64,000 nt of DNA, taken from NCBI GenBank assembly GCA_035771175.1, contig CM069593.1, positions 46,499,554 through 46,563,553 on the forward strand, given 5' to 3'. Position numbers and translations under genes: made by a program. The DNA comes from Paratinospora sagittata. Its lineage: Eukaryota > Streptophyta > Magnoliopsida > Ranunculales > Menispermaceae. Shown here in pieces: positions 1 through 13,390 of this stretch. The notes beneath the pieces are model-generated. The model did not search any database. It saw nothing but the letters and a program-made list of their open reading frames with translations, and was not told the origin of the DNA. The number at the start of each line of letters is the position of its first letter. Position 1 is the first letter of the stretch.

Positions 1-1072
1 TAAAGCCTAGCCATATATGCAATCTTGAACACTATATACTTTCTAATAATAATAAAATATATAAAGGGTGGTGGAAGTGGACACCATATATTACAAAAAT
101 TTTATTGCGTTATGAAGACATCATATCCTTGCAAGACAAGCAAGTTAAGCATGAAGTATAGAACTAATCTTTAATTATTATTATTTCTTTTAAGTATGAT
201 AGATTAGCAATCATTCAAATAATGAAAGAAGATTGTGTCATGACTCATCAGGTCAGTCATTTTCCTTGGTATTAGAAAATAATATTCCAACTAACCACCT
301 TCTTATCTCACCACTAATTGAAGTTTGAATTAAATCTCCAACATCCTTGTTGAGCTAGCTAGCTGCTATATATTTCTTTTACAAATACGTGCATGTACTA
401 ATTTGTGAAGAATGTATGGAAATAAACATGTAAGAACACACTAAAACACGAGTATATATGATACACTAGCTCAAAACAATAAGATGCTACTAATTTGATC
501 ATAGTCAAGATAGATCAGATTTCAAAGTTGTTTCCAGCTTGAAAAGAAACAAAAATGCACACATCTTTGCTGATCTCTTTAACCAATTTGATCAATGTGC
601 AACCAAACACCATAGCATGCACATGCACATACACATACACATACAATAAGATACATTCAAACTTATACAAAATTATATTCTACAAATCATATATGTTTGT
701 ATATCAGTTTTTTTGCATATTCATGATTGACAACTATTCTATTATCTATGGCAAAGGAAATAATATACAATCCTCAACCTTATGACCTAAACTTCTAAAA
801 CCTATCTAAAAATACCAACAGCACCAAGTACCCTTGCTAAAGTATATATAACTAATCTAAAAACCAAATGCTCCTTTTTTTACACACATGAACTAACTAA
901 AAGCTTGAGAGAATTGCCTCCTCTCCCAATTTTTTTTCTTTCTTCCTCTTCCGCAATGGCTTGAATCATTAAAACCTATATGGCTTTTCCAGTCTTTGAA
1001 AGACTGATCTCAAAAGCTTGCATTGCAGTAAAATGAGAGATTAATGGAAGTAGCCATGAATGATCATACTCA
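1..1072. other. 3' flank of the BEL1-like gene, AT-rich, no gene seen
   Basis: This stretch lies downstream of the minus-strand BEL1-like gene and must contain its 3' UTR (just below position 1073). The rest is AT-rich with a short CACATA-type microsatellite near 616-645. No open frame here shows plant codon use or a recognisable domain. A poly-pyrimidine run at about 915-952 on the plus strand is purine-rich in the sense of the BEL1-like transcript. Confidence 0.6.
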
Positions 1073-3749
1073 TCAGGCTACAAAGTCTGGTAACAACTGA
1101 GCAGCAAACCTCTTTCTATTCTGCATATTGATGCTCTCATAAGCCGTCGTGGAGTGCGAAGGTGGCGGCGTCGTGTTAATCCCGCAGAAATTGTTTGCAT
1201 CTCCACCGCCAATTTCGAGTCCTCTTCCCAATTGAATGCTCGGGTTTGAGAGATAGGTTTGTTGGGCTGCCGAGAGAGGGAGGTTTTCGCAATGAGGAAG
1301 GCCTAGAGTTAGTGAAACTCCATTGCCGGAGAATCTTGGTGTGAACTGCTCTGGATCAAACCTCCCGATTTCTCCAATTGGGTAGGCTCCAAATCCTCCT
1401 CCTCCTCCTAAATACCCGTTTCTGTTCTGCCTATCGATCTCAAATTTCATACACATTTCTCTGTGTGTTTCGCTCGGTTTCATGTCCATGCTCATGGAGT
1501 GGATACTACTCGGGGAATCCTCCAACTCGGTGGCGGTGTTTCGGGATTTCTTGCTATTTCCTTGCACCATATTTGATTCGGATTCCGGTGATCTCATGAG
1601 GAAGAAGCTTGCTTGAGGTCTCATATTTGCATCCATGGTGGATGAAGGAACAGTCGTGACGTTAGAGTTAATTGAACTAGGAGGCATAGCATTTGGATCA
1701 ATGGAACTGTCTTGTTTGGGATTGGAATTATTTCGGGTTTGATCTGTTCTAGTTGGACTATTCTCTTGATGAGCACTGGATCTTGACCCTGATTCTTCAT
1801 CCAGTTCATTCTTGCTTGTTTTGTCATCCATTCCATTCTGTTCTTCATTCTTTGTTTCCTCCATGTACATTTCTTCCACCATCGGCTTCCAAAGGCGAAC
1901 TCTGGCGTTTATGAACCAGTTGGAAACCTACATTTCCACGAAGAATCAAAGATTTTATAAACCAGTACTACCCAAATAAACCTACATTTCCTTAAATTTC
2001 ATCAACACTTGTAACAATAATTACCTGGCTTCGACTTAATCCGGTTTGCTTCGCGAGCATGAGCTTATCCGAATCCTTTGGATATCTGTCAAAAACAAAG
2101 CAAGTTTTAAGTTTTAGAAACAATCTGAAGGTCAAAATCGAAGTGAATTCAAAATTGTTTTTCGAGTAGTAGTACTAACGGGTGCAAGAAGTGTTCGAAG
2201 AGCCAAGCGCGGAGAATCGAAACAGATCTTTCGGGTAATCCCCTTTGTGGTCTCCAAGCGTTGTGTTGGATCATTCCGAGTTGCTGAAGTGCCCGTTGCT
2301 GCCGAAGTTGATGATCTACAAACCGAAGTCTCGAACCTTCACCTTTGCCACCTCCCAAGTAATTTTCTTCTCCCAAGCTCTTGCTTGTGGCTCTGATTTG
2401 CCCTGAAATGGCATCTTTCAAACACCTAAACTGCTTTGAAATTGTCTGCAAAGCTAGTGCAGTGTATGTTTTCGCAGAACCGAGCCCGGCCGCTTGCTCA
2501 AATGAACTAACCACAATCTGCATCTGGTGGTGGTATTGCCTGTATCTTTGTTCCACCTTTGAAAAATTCATCAAAACAAGAAAACAGAGTTAATGAATAA
2601 TGAACAATTTTCACTAATAATTCAAATCAATCAAAGAAAAACAAAAAAAGGGTCTGAATTAAAACATGAAAATTGCCAAAATTAGATTGAAATCAACTCA
2701 AATTTCTTCAGAAACCCCCTCAAAAAGCTCCCAAAGCACCAAAACAAGTTTAATTTCCTCCAAATATATCTGAATTTTAATTAAAACTCATGTCATCATA
2801 CCTCATCAAGCATGCTAACAAGCTTGGCCTTCTTCATCTGAAGCTCCTGCTTCTCCGCCGTCGTAAGATCGGCAGTGCCTCCCCGTTTCGCCGTTGCCGC
2901 CTCTCCTCCTCCTCCATTCGATCCTTCTCCGGCGACAACCGCGGCTTCTCTACTAATCCTGCTTTGATCTTTACTCCCTTTCGATAATTCCGTCTTAATT
3001 CCGTTCCCAACGTTCACAACTTCATCCAAAAGCTGCTGTGCAGCTTTCAAATACTTAGAACCTAACAAAACACTCTGAATCCCAGAAGTCCCGTTCGACA
3101 CACCAGAAGCCGACGAAGACGACCCGCCGGAGATCCTCATATCATCGCCACTAGTCGGCGAGATCACCGGCGCAGGCGCAGGCGCCTGCGCGGGGATTTC
3201 GGACTCCGCCCTGTACTGCCCGTAACCCGGTTGTTGCGAGGATAGGCTCAAAGAGAGACCTTGCTGTACGGATCGGCGGATACCCAATTGGGACGGCACG
3301 TCGGAGTCCATGACGGAGTTGTTTCCGGTGGTCGGAATCGGCTGGGGCTGGTGGTCCTGGTGGGTTCCGGCGGCGTTGGCGGTGGAATTTGGGTCGATGG
3401 ACGTCCAGAGATTGTAGTGGACGCGTGGGATGAAGCCATGAACGGCGCCGGACATCTCGTGCTGACCGGCATGATGGACGAAAGGGCGAGTTGGGTCGCT
3501 GGCGGTGGTGGGTTGAAGTGGGATTCCGAGGAAGTGTTGGTGGTTCTGGGTCACCGGCGCCGGTGGAGGTTGATGATGAGCAAGGTTGGCGTTGGTGAGT
3601 GGGTTTCCGGCGGAATTCAAGAAGACCATGTTCGCCGCCGACGCCGGAGTTTGGGCGTCGGAGTATCCGACGTAGCCGGGGTTCATCAGGTACAGCGTTT
3701 GTAGCCCATCAGCTTCAATCTCCGATGGTCCATGGAAGAAAGTCGCCAT
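1073..3749 (-). CDS. BLH1: BEL1-like homeodomain (TALE) transcription factor, 4 exons, 746 aa
   Basis: This encodes a nuclear DNA-binding protein of the BELL class of TALE homeodomain factors. Family members pair with KNOX proteins and control meristem, organ and tuber or flowering programmes. Coding exons read on the minus strand are 3749-2802, 2556-2180, 2085-2025 and 1927-1073, all with GT-AG borders, giving 746 codons plus TGA. Visible parts are an N-terminal ZIBEL-like motif GLSLSLS (residues 164-170), the SKY/BELL (POX) domain from LGSKYLKAA (about 229) to about 357, and the homeodomain at about 415-477. The homeodomain has the TALE PYP insertion (442-444) and helix 3 WFINARV (466-472). 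A C-terminal ZIBEL motif VSLTLGL lies at 666-672, and the end is QLLPDFVA. The 61-bp third exon splitting the homeodomain is typical of BELL genes. The N-terminus, LPDFV end and overall length point to the BLH1/StBEL5 group; the exact orthologue is an inference. Confidence 0.93.
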
Positions 3750-4720
3750 AGAAGCAGGTTCTTAATTATGTATACGGATGATATATCACTGAAAAGAGAA
3801 TATACTTATATATACATGTTAGACTAAGGACGATATTTGATGATGAAATGATGAGAACTTAATGAAATTCTTGTTATTATTTGATTTGATTAAGTTTGTA
3901 GAGAATTGAGTACCCAATTACCTGAAATTTTGATAGTTGTTGACGTGGGATTATGAATTTTCAGCCCATTTGATCAATTGATGAGTTTTTCTTCTTCAAG
4001 TACTAAGTAGTCCTGCTAGAACAAAGCAAGAATATATAGTGAAAAATCCCACTTGGGTAGTTCATCATCAAAGCTTTAAATAAAAGTGAAAAAAATCTTT
4101 TTTTTTTCTTGAATCAAACAACAATTCAAGAAGAAGAAGAAGGATGGGGAGGAAGGAATGAAGAGGTTTATATAGATAGAGAGACAAAAACACAGAAATA
4201 AATTAATAGATTATTAAAATAATATTGTGTACATAATAATTAGAAGTTGCTGGTGGTGTGATTGGAAATCTGGTGTGCACGTGTTAGATCATCTGCAAAA
4301 GATGATTTAGAGAGTGATGAGAATTGGGTTTTTTTTTTTTTTTTTTTTGGGTGTTTGGTTACTTACAGTGACACAAACCCCATGAAAGATCTTGCAGAGA
4401 GACAGAGGTGGAAGACCATGCAATTATAGCTAAAATACACAGCCAACAAGAACAAGGAGGAGGCACAACACATCAGAAACAAATCAACAACAACAACAAC
4501 ATCTCTATCTCTTTCTATTTCTCTCTCTAGAAAACACTACTACTTCTTCTACCCTTGTCAGACTCAAATTTCTGCAACTCTCTTCCCTACTGAAAAGGAA
4601 AAGTAACAGCGAAGACAGAGAGAGATATAGAGATATAGAGAGTGAGAGAGAGAGAAAGAAAGAGTGTGGAATATGAGGGGTTAAAAAGCCTGATAGAAAA
4701 AGATACCCATCTTTCTTTAC
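3750..4720 (-). promoter_or_regulatory. Leader and proximal promoter of the BEL1-like gene
   Basis: The 5' UTR and promoter of the BEL1-like gene must lie here. A strong 3' splice site (pyrimidine tract then CAG, ending at 3789 on the minus strand) lies 39 bases before the ATG and suggests an intron in the 5' UTR, as is common in BELL genes. I could not fix its donor. At about 4500-4680 the transcript sense is a long CU-rich run (CTCTCT and TCTTTCTTTCTC blocks), typical of plant leaders near the transcription start. A CACGTG G-box lies at 4278-4283 and a 20-base T run at about 4329-4348. Confidence 0.5.
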
Positions 4721-7700
4721 TCATCGTCCAAACACTAGTGAACACTAAACTCTCCTCTTTTCATTAAAATATATAAAATTAAACACACAAATTATTATTT
4801 TCAAAAAAAAGAAAAAGAAAAAAACAACTATAATTAATTACCCTTTTGTTCTTGTTCTTCATTTATTTTATTTTTGGTATGATCTGATTGAGGGTAAATG
4901 GGGAATAGATAGATGGAAACAAAGGGATGAATAAAACCTAAGTGATTTGACCCAACTTTTATCAAATCATTAGACGCAGGAGGAGGGGCACGTATGGATG
5001 AACTGCGTATTAAGAACCTTTGCTTTCACAGAGAAAAAGAAAGAAAGGAAAGCTAAGAGAGAGAGAGAGAGAGTTGTAATAGGTGGGTTCAGAAGAAACA
5101 AACAGCTGAAAAACGAGGAAACGTCTACTTCCACACCCAAATTGAAGAAATAAGAGAGGAAGGTGTACTGTTTTCATAAATTTAAAATAATTTTAAAAGA
5201 AAAAAATATCTCATATATATCTTCTTTAATTAATTAATAATTGGATTAAAAAACAGAAAAAAAAAATTGTACTTTTGGCATTTTTTGTGGTTGGATGCTG
5301 GGGTTGGAAGATAAAGCAATTGAATTGCTAAGGAACAGAACCAACCACCACCATTATACCAAATTGAAACTTCAAAATCCATCTTGACTATAACCTTTCA
5401 CATTTAAAACTTAGCTACTATAAATATCTACATTATATATGATGTATATACTGCATAATACCATATAAATACTGTTTATATATAAACATTTAACCCCTCC
5501 CCCATTTTCCACTATTAAAAATTTCCCAATTCTGCTAAATCTTTTCACCAAATTTTCAATTCTTTAATTTTATGCATTTTTCATATAATCAAAGGCATAA
5601 TAGACTGCAATTTAATTAACCCCAAAGAGAAAAGAATAAAAAAAAAATAATGAATAAGAGGGCGGAGGGGAGCTAGGAAACAAGGAATATCTGATGATTA
5701 AAAATAAATAAAATGGAAGATTAGGAAAAATAAATAAATATTGTTATTAATAACTAGGGTACATTTCATTTTTGGCCTAGGAGAATCTGTTGAGAAGGAC
5801 TAACTAATTGAATGGTCTAGATCAACAGAAACATGAAAAGCATGTGTACAATTAGCTGATCTTGATGAGGCCTTACAGTAATAATATTTTATTTATTTAT
5901 TTATTTTTATATTATTATATATAAATATGTGCTAGATGCTACATCAGTGTTCCCCCTTGTTCTCTTGTATATAAAAAAAATGTAGATTTTGTATGTGTCA
6001 GTGTGTGTTGCTATTATTATTAGTGTTGCCAAAGCATATGGTCTTTTTGCTTCCATTTCTCTCTTTGTTATAATCTATCTCAATCTTGTCATCTGACTCT
6101 CTCACTGCTATTATTTCTTGCTCCCTGATGACTTCACTAGATATTCCACTTTCTTTTCACATGAAAAAGACTGTACATCAAGCCATAAAACATATACATA
6201 TTTTAATTATATATACTTATCTACTTATAAAATTTATATTAATATATATAAAGTAGTTTGTACAACTGATCAAGATTTGTGTTCCCATCACTGCACTTGA
6301 AGCTATATATGTATACTTGCATCATTAGTCATGCAAAGCCATTAAAAAAATATTTAATGTATGGTTGCTTGAGGGTGTAGGGAAAAGTTCATCAGAAAGT
6401 TAAATTAAGGAAATTGATTGAAAGACAAGGGAAAAAGTCATTACTGTAAGAGATTATTCAGGATATTGAATTTGAAAACTTAGGCAAAGAAAAACAAAGT
6501 TGATTGAATGATAACACAAATATCTAAAAGCAATTACGATAGCTTTAGACTTTTTTTGTTTGAGTTTCTGTTCCATGAGGCAAGCAAACAATTAAGAGGG
6601 TATTTTAATTAATTAAATAATGAAAAGCTTTGAATTTCAATCTTGGCCTTTGGATTAATTAAAAGCTCATCACCTGAACTTAAATTTCATTCATATTTAC
6701 AGTTGATTTTCTAGTCATTCTTTTTCTTAGTTTCACCAAAATTTAATTAGCCGATGATGGTCAATTTAGGAGTCTTTATGTATGCTTCTGTTATTTTCAT
6801 TAATTACTACTATAGAATGCCAAGTAATTAATTATTTATACTCCTTTTGTCTCTTAAAAGTACTTTAACTGATTGCAATAGAGTTCATTAATTACTAAAA
6901 TTGAAATCATGTAAGTCATAACATATAACTGAATGAAAATAAAAGGATTAGGAATCTTTCTAAATTGTTACAAATTTTTAACAATTATTGAAAACCTAAC
7001 ACAATCTTAATTATCATGACTAGTTTAAAGAGACTAGGTCACAATCTATATAAAACGCAATATATTCGTAAAACTTTTGTAAAACACAATTTTCTTAACC
7101 AAATATTTTTAGTAAAAGCACTTTTCGAAAAAGCTGATTCCGGTCAATTTTTAATTTGAAAATAGCCAAATGCTCTAAAAAATTAATTTTGATTTAAAAG
7201 TAATTTATAAATACATAATCATATATATATATACTATGCCATAATACACGACTCAGAGGCTAGGTTGCATGCTGATATCACGAATGATGTCATATTTCAC
7301 GAATTAGGCGATTTCATTGGACTTGTAGGATTACTCGTGTATTTCTTTAATGGGAAACATAAAACAATAATGAAGATAATAATAATGATGATGATGATGA
7401 TAATAGTGATAGTGACGAATGCTTTTGATGATGTATAAATTAAATTAAAATCAAATAATAATAAACACAAGCCCTAAAGGGAACTTATAAATAAAAAGGC
7501 TCCCATGAACCATCTGTTTGATCTTATCTTAGGACCATACATTAACCTAATAAAGTTAAGACCATCTGTGAGGTCCAAGCATCCAATAAGTCGCACTCTT
7601 TTTGCAATGGTGGTCAACATAATTATGCAATACCATGGTCCACAAGCCTTTAAAACAAGATAACTTAATTTCAAGTGGGCAATGGTGGTGGATCTCATTA

Positions 7701-9110
7701 TATAAAATTTCTCTAAAATTTTTGATTGAATTGATCGGGGCACGACCTCTACCGAATTTGATCACATCGCATCGCACGCTTTTTGTACGTCCATCGTATG
7801 ATAGATGATTGATTAAATGGATGGTACTCATCCGAAAATGCATTGTGATCATATGATCATTAGATGAATTTGGTGAACAAGCTTGTTGTGGATTGATATG
7901 TTCAAGTACATGACCTAAAAGGTGCTCTAGAGATAGACATAGATCAAGTCGAGTGTGTATGATATACATACTACGGAGGAAGAAAAAAGGAAGAAGACAA
8001 GAGAGAAAACAAACAAAGGGTGCTTTCAAAGGGGGTCCCCTCCTTTCTCTTCATTAGCATGTAAATGTGGGTGTGTGGATATCTGTTCGAATGTGCTTTT
8101 GTGGGAGACTCATTTGTATCTTTTATGGAATTTCCTTCAAAGACGCAACCTTTTTCCTTGGTTTTTTTCTCAACCAAACCCTACTATAAGGCCATTAATA
8201 GTTGCCCACTTATCTCTTCTTCATTTTTTTTTCTTTTTTTCTAAAAAGATTTTTTAAGAATTTCCTTTTATTTATTTATTTTTTTTTGTAAGATTATATA
8301 AGTTATCCATCCATCTTGAGCCCACTAGCACACCGACGCTTATTCATTAGTTTTCGACCATTGCTTATTATCTGATTACGATTGAATGTCGTCATAACGA
8401 AGTATAATTCAAATGTTAATATGATTTTAAGTATTGATCCTATTTGTTAATGACAATATTACCAAACCCTAATTCTACATTAAAGAGAAAAAAAAAACTA
8501 TTCGATTATCATTAATCGTAACAAGAGACTTTAATTTTAAGCTATTGTAACCAAAATTAATAGAAAACAAATTACAAAATGTAGTGGTTGTTTAATTGCA
8601 TAAATTCTTATCTCAACCACTTTGATATTCCTTATCTCAATTATTAAAGTTAACAAAAGATGCTAACATTACGTTAGAATACGATACACATATGTTCAAT
8701 CATGATTTCATAGATTGAATTGCAAATATTTAATTTTATATTGTATTTTCCATCGTTATGATGACTTAAATCAATATAATTATTATAACTTTTGCTCCCC
8801 TTCCCGTCAAAAAATAATAATAATTTTTTTTGTTAAAAATACAATAGAAAAGAGCCTCCTTGACCATGTAAATTAACCCTAGTTAGGGTTGTAGTCCTTA
8901 TCAACTCCTACCAGTCTCTTGGAGCATAAAATTAAATAAAATTGCATTAATTAACGTAACTAATAACTAGAAAAATCTGTCGTTCAAAAAGTTCCAGACT
9001 TTTAATGAGATCTTTAGACCATTTATTTTAGTCAATAATAAAATTGCATTTAATTTCCACTCTGCTATTTCCAGGTGCCTTGATAAAATGGCAGCCTAAA
9101 TAGTAATTTT
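4721..9110. other. Intergenic, AT-rich, no gene seen
   Basis: I see no protein or RNA gene here. The sequence is AT-rich with short homopolymers, GA-rich runs (5045-5075), ATTT repeats near 5890, and a GAT/AAT microsatellite near 7375-7405. Open frames here, including two overlapping minus-strand ones at 7474-8029, lack recognisable domains and sit in low-complexity sequence. Confidence 0.6.
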
Positions 9111-9111
9111 C

Positions 9112-11970
9112 CACGTGTGATTGTCCAATTCCTTAACAGCTTTTTTATTATATTTTTCTGCCATGCATTTAATTTACCTGTCAGAATTCAAAAAGGCTCC
9201 TGTCATTAGCATTCAATTTGTCCGGACTATTACTCCACTTCTGCTACCGACTCCCGCACCAAGGGCCCCACAACTTCTAACAACAACTCTACCAATTGAA
9301 TTTTTTTTTAAAAAATATTAATCTACCTAAAATATAATTATATATTTATAATTATTAGATTAATATATATAATAAATAATTTAATGATTATATATGTATA
9401 ATTGTACTTAAAATATATAATTTTTTTAATTTATAATTACTGTAATTAAAATAATATTTTTCTTTCTTAAAACATTTTTTGCATTCATAAAAAGTCGTTT
9501 TCTGAGTTTTAATATTTTGACTAGACGAACTAATCGAGAATATCATCAAATTTGATAAGAATACATGTAAAATGCACCTAAGATAACATCAGTTAATTTT
9601 TTTTTTTTAAATATTAATTAATGATTAATAATTTAAGAAAATGTTGGAACTCAAGTATAAGATTTGACTCTGTACTTGTAAATTTAAGATCCCTTAAAAT
9701 ATTTTTGACATACAAGTTTTATTTATATTTAATAATATATAAGCATATTTAAAAAAATAGTACAAATAGCCTCAATTAAAAATAAAATATTTTTATTAGA
9801 AAAAATGATATTTTAATAATCTACTGCAAAGATAGATATACAGTCGATCTAAAATAAAATAGATGTAAATAATTAAAAAATATATAATTATTTATAATTA
9901 AAATATCGACTTATATCTTGAATAAAATATTAGCCTACTTTATGCAATTGAGAAAAGGCTTAACAAAATGATGATTATGATTTAAAAATACATAAGTTCG
10001 AGTTAAAATAAATATAATCTTTGCCTATTAGAAGTTTTGGGGAGGGAGGGGGGGGCGCGGAGGAAGAAAATCAGGAACGTTGGAAAGGCAAAGAGAAGAC
10101 GAAGGGTGGAGAAAGCGCCACGTGTCAAAGAGGCGCACTAAATGAAGTTAGGCAAGGAGGTGGGGCCCTCACAAACATCTTAGGGTCTTTCCCACGTGCC
10201 AGCTAACGTAAAGCGCTTGGCGACTGGTAAGAGTTGGTTGGACTTTTGTGTTTCCCATCAGCTGGTCCCCACCCAAAGAAGCCAAAGCATCTCCACGTAC
10301 ACGTGTCGCTCAAGCAGGCCCGGTCCGTGGCTGCAACAAAGAAGAAGAGGATCCGGTCGACTCTCGTGGGGTCCACGTGTCCAATCAACTTTGTTTTTTC
10401 TGGCGTGTAAATACACGAATGAAAGGGCCCCACGTGTACCTCGGTCAATGTATCATCCAATCACATTTAAAAGCCCATTTTTTTTATTTTTTTGAGCCCG
10501 CTATTGTCGCGAAGGCCAGCGACACGCGTCACGCTGTCCTGTCACTTGCACCGGGCCGCCTGGGCTACCTCGTATTATTGTATTAACCCTATTCTCTTCA
10601 CTAAATTACGCTTTTGCCCCTTCTCCTTACAAACTTTTCCTCAAAATTATTATCGCCAACTTTGTCTTTGTCCCTACTCTCTCGTTCACAGCGCCCTTGA
10701 GCCATAAAACACAAAAGACACCTACTTTCCCAGTTTGACCCTCACGATTATTCACATTTACACCCATCTCCCCCCCCCAACCGCCCTTAAAAAATCTCAA
10801 ATATTTTTTCATATTATAAGATACTTTTTTTTATTGTTACGCATAATCACAAATATAATAGCGTGACATAAGCTGTTACGCCAAGTCACGGAAGATTTTT
10901 CTACTTCTTTTATTTTTTAATTGTCAATGGCCATGGCCCTAATGACACCACGTGGCACATTAATAAAATCTTCTTTCCTTGGCTATTGCTGATAAAATGT
11001 AAGAATATGAATATGTTTTTTTTTTCTTGAAGAAGATAAAATAAAATAGTGTGCACACATTACCTAATACGGACGTTGTTAATTAATTAACAATCAGAAT
11101 ATATATTAAAAATTAATTATATAAGTGAACACGTCATCTGTGCTGATTTGGACGGTGATTAGAGGTCCAGCTGGTAATATAAGAAGAAAAAGTCGCTTGG
11201 TGTCAACAGTGCCACGTGGGTAGTTAGGTCGATCGGACGCACCATGTGCGTTTGAATCAACGGTGGAGATCACGGGTCCCACTTGTTAAATATCCCCTAT
11301 GGCTACAAACCAACCACACGGCCTAGGGTTAGGTTTTTCCTGTTACTCTTTTTTTTTTTTAAATATTTTTTTTTATTTTTCCTTAAAAAAAAAAAAAATT
11401 GAGATAGAGATTGAAAGGCGCCCAACTAAAGTTGTTGGAACAGTCGCTTTAATAGGACCACAAAAGTTTGATAGATTAGTCCCTAACAGCGGCCCACCAA
11501 ATTCCTACACGTGTCACCTTTTAATCAACTTTGACCTGGTCTTTCTCGGACCCAGCTGTACAGAGAAGCCCAACCCACTATGAGACTATAATTATTATTT
11601 CACTCAATTAACATACTATTCTTTAGAAATGACTTTTTTTTTAGATAGGCTCGAATTACCTTAAATGCCCATGATGGCAGCGGTGAAGATAGTAAAATAC
11701 GAGGGTAATTTGGTCATTTAATAATAGTAACGTAACGTAACGTAACGTAACCTAAGGTAAGGTAACTTTAATTTATAAATAGGAGCCCACAATGTACGGG
11801 TGCATGAACGTGAAGGTTAAAAAAAAAATAAAAAAAATAGAAAGTTGAGATTCTTTTACTATTCTATATATTGAAGTACTTTTTTTTCATGGATCTCTAT
11901 CTAGAAAGCTTATCTTTAAAACACGTGCGAGATGATAATAGTGACACGTGTGGGTAGGCACTCGCACGTG
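9112..11970. promoter_or_regulatory. G-box-rich, relatively GC-rich module (12 CACGTG sites)
   Basis: Twelve perfect CACGTG palindromes lie at 9112, 10119, 10193, 10300, 10374, 10431, 10949, 11213, 11508, 11922, 11945 and 11965. Eleven of them fall within 1.85 kb. Several carry the ABRE-like context CACGTGTC or CACGTGGC. GGGCCCCAC or GTGGGNCC sites, which resemble TCP sites, are interleaved at 9263, 10160, 10366, 10425 and 11274. CACGTG is bound by bHLH (PIF, MYC) and bZIP (ABF, HY5) factors. The block is clearly richer in GC than the DNA around it and holds no supported gene. It lies 5-8 kb upstream of the BEL1-like gene, so a distal regulatory role for that gene is possible but unproven. 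Confidence 0.5.
11727..11766. repeat. GTAAC pentanucleotide microsatellite
   Basis: Five consecutive GTAAC units are followed by three degenerate ones (CTAAG, GTAAG, GTAAC). It lies inside the G-box-rich block. Confidence 0.9.
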
Positions 11971-12861
11971 AATATTGAATATTTGAAGGAGATATCCGAC
12001 ACTCACCCTCTATTTAAGCTTTTTAATTAAATGTGGTTAGAATAATGATCAACTTTTTCTCGACCAGATTAGCTCTTAAGACGGTGACATTTATCCAACC
12101 ACTAATACATCTCGAAACATTTTAAGGCGTTAGTGGGTGTATTATTAAACTCGAATTAAATGCGTTCGATTTAATTAATTAATTGGCACATCATCATCAC
12201 ATAATTCAAATGTGTTATTATTGACTATATATATATATATATGTTGATTTGTTTACACACAGTAGTACTACTTGTAAATGATTTTTACAATTTCAACTTT
12301 GTATTTTTCTTAGACAACCATAGAAAATTTTGACCCTCTTTTTATTTTTATCTTAATAATTGATTCCATACGGGAAACATAATCCTATCACACATATATG
12401 ATTACTTAGTTTTGATTACTTATTGATGTGATATTTTAAATCTTCAACAAACAATAGGACTAATTAAGTAAGTAAGACTCATCTTATTAGTTAAATTTGA
12501 TTAAGATATATCTATCTATCTATCTATATATATATATACCAATCATAATCACCATTGTCATCGTCGTCGTCGATCTTCGTCGCAGAGATTTTCTTCATCA
12601 TTTCTATGAGAAGCTTTTGATGTATTAGTTTGAAAAGTTGATTTAAAAAATTAAAAGAATAATAAAAAGCCAAATTTGGACCCATCATTTGAAAGAAGCC
12701 GCCATAGAACTCATGCTACCAAAGTGGTTCCTTTAAGATTCTAAAGAAAGCTGGCTTTTGATTATCTTAGCATATCCAAGTCTCATTTTTATATAGTGTT
12801 GATGCTACCATGCATGAGATTTTAAAAGAAATGGATGTGACTTTCATCAAGGCCCTTTTCT

Positions 12862-12915
<54 letters not shown>

Positions 12916-13390
12916 CAACAAATATTACTATTATTATAATATAAGTAGAGGAGGGAAGATTATTAATATTATTTTCAAAGAGATAGATGCATGGCTAGGC
13001 AGCACATCTTTCTCCCTCAAACAAAGTAAAGTACTGTTTTATATTTATTAATTATACAAGTTAGTGTTATTGATGGTTGGCTTCTTTCATGCTTGGTGTT
13101 TTGGAGACTTGAGTGCCTGAGAAAGTATAGACAAATCAAGAAAATGTTGAGACCTACACGGAAAAAGATATATGGAATATTAATCCCTCTTTCCCTTCCT
13201 TTTCCTTTTCAAGATCTTGCAGTTATACTATGGGTATTATTCTTTCTCTATCTCCCTCCCTGTCTCTTTATATATATTATTGGTGGACCATTAGCTCGGC
13301 TATGCCTATCTAACATACATGTTCAGAATTCTAATCTGAAATTGAAACATATACTCGAACCGTACTTATTCTCACAAGATAGGAATAAAC
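11971..13390. other. Intergenic, AT-rich, no gene seen
   Basis: Low-complexity AT-rich DNA with short TA and TATC runs and a GTC-rich stretch near 12555-12580. No supported gene. The open frame at 13093-13407 has no recognisable domain. Confidence 0.6.
12865..12909. repeat. (AT)n microsatellite
   Basis: About 22 uninterrupted AT dinucleotides. Confidence 0.95.

Noticed and set aside
3261..3704. 147-residue plus-strand open frame over BEL1-like exon 1
   Set aside because: Antisense shadow of the GC-rich first coding exon.
10021..10812. Cluster of overlapping 60-110 residue open frames
   Set aside because: They follow from the raised GC of the G-box block. Frames overlap on both strands and none has a domain.
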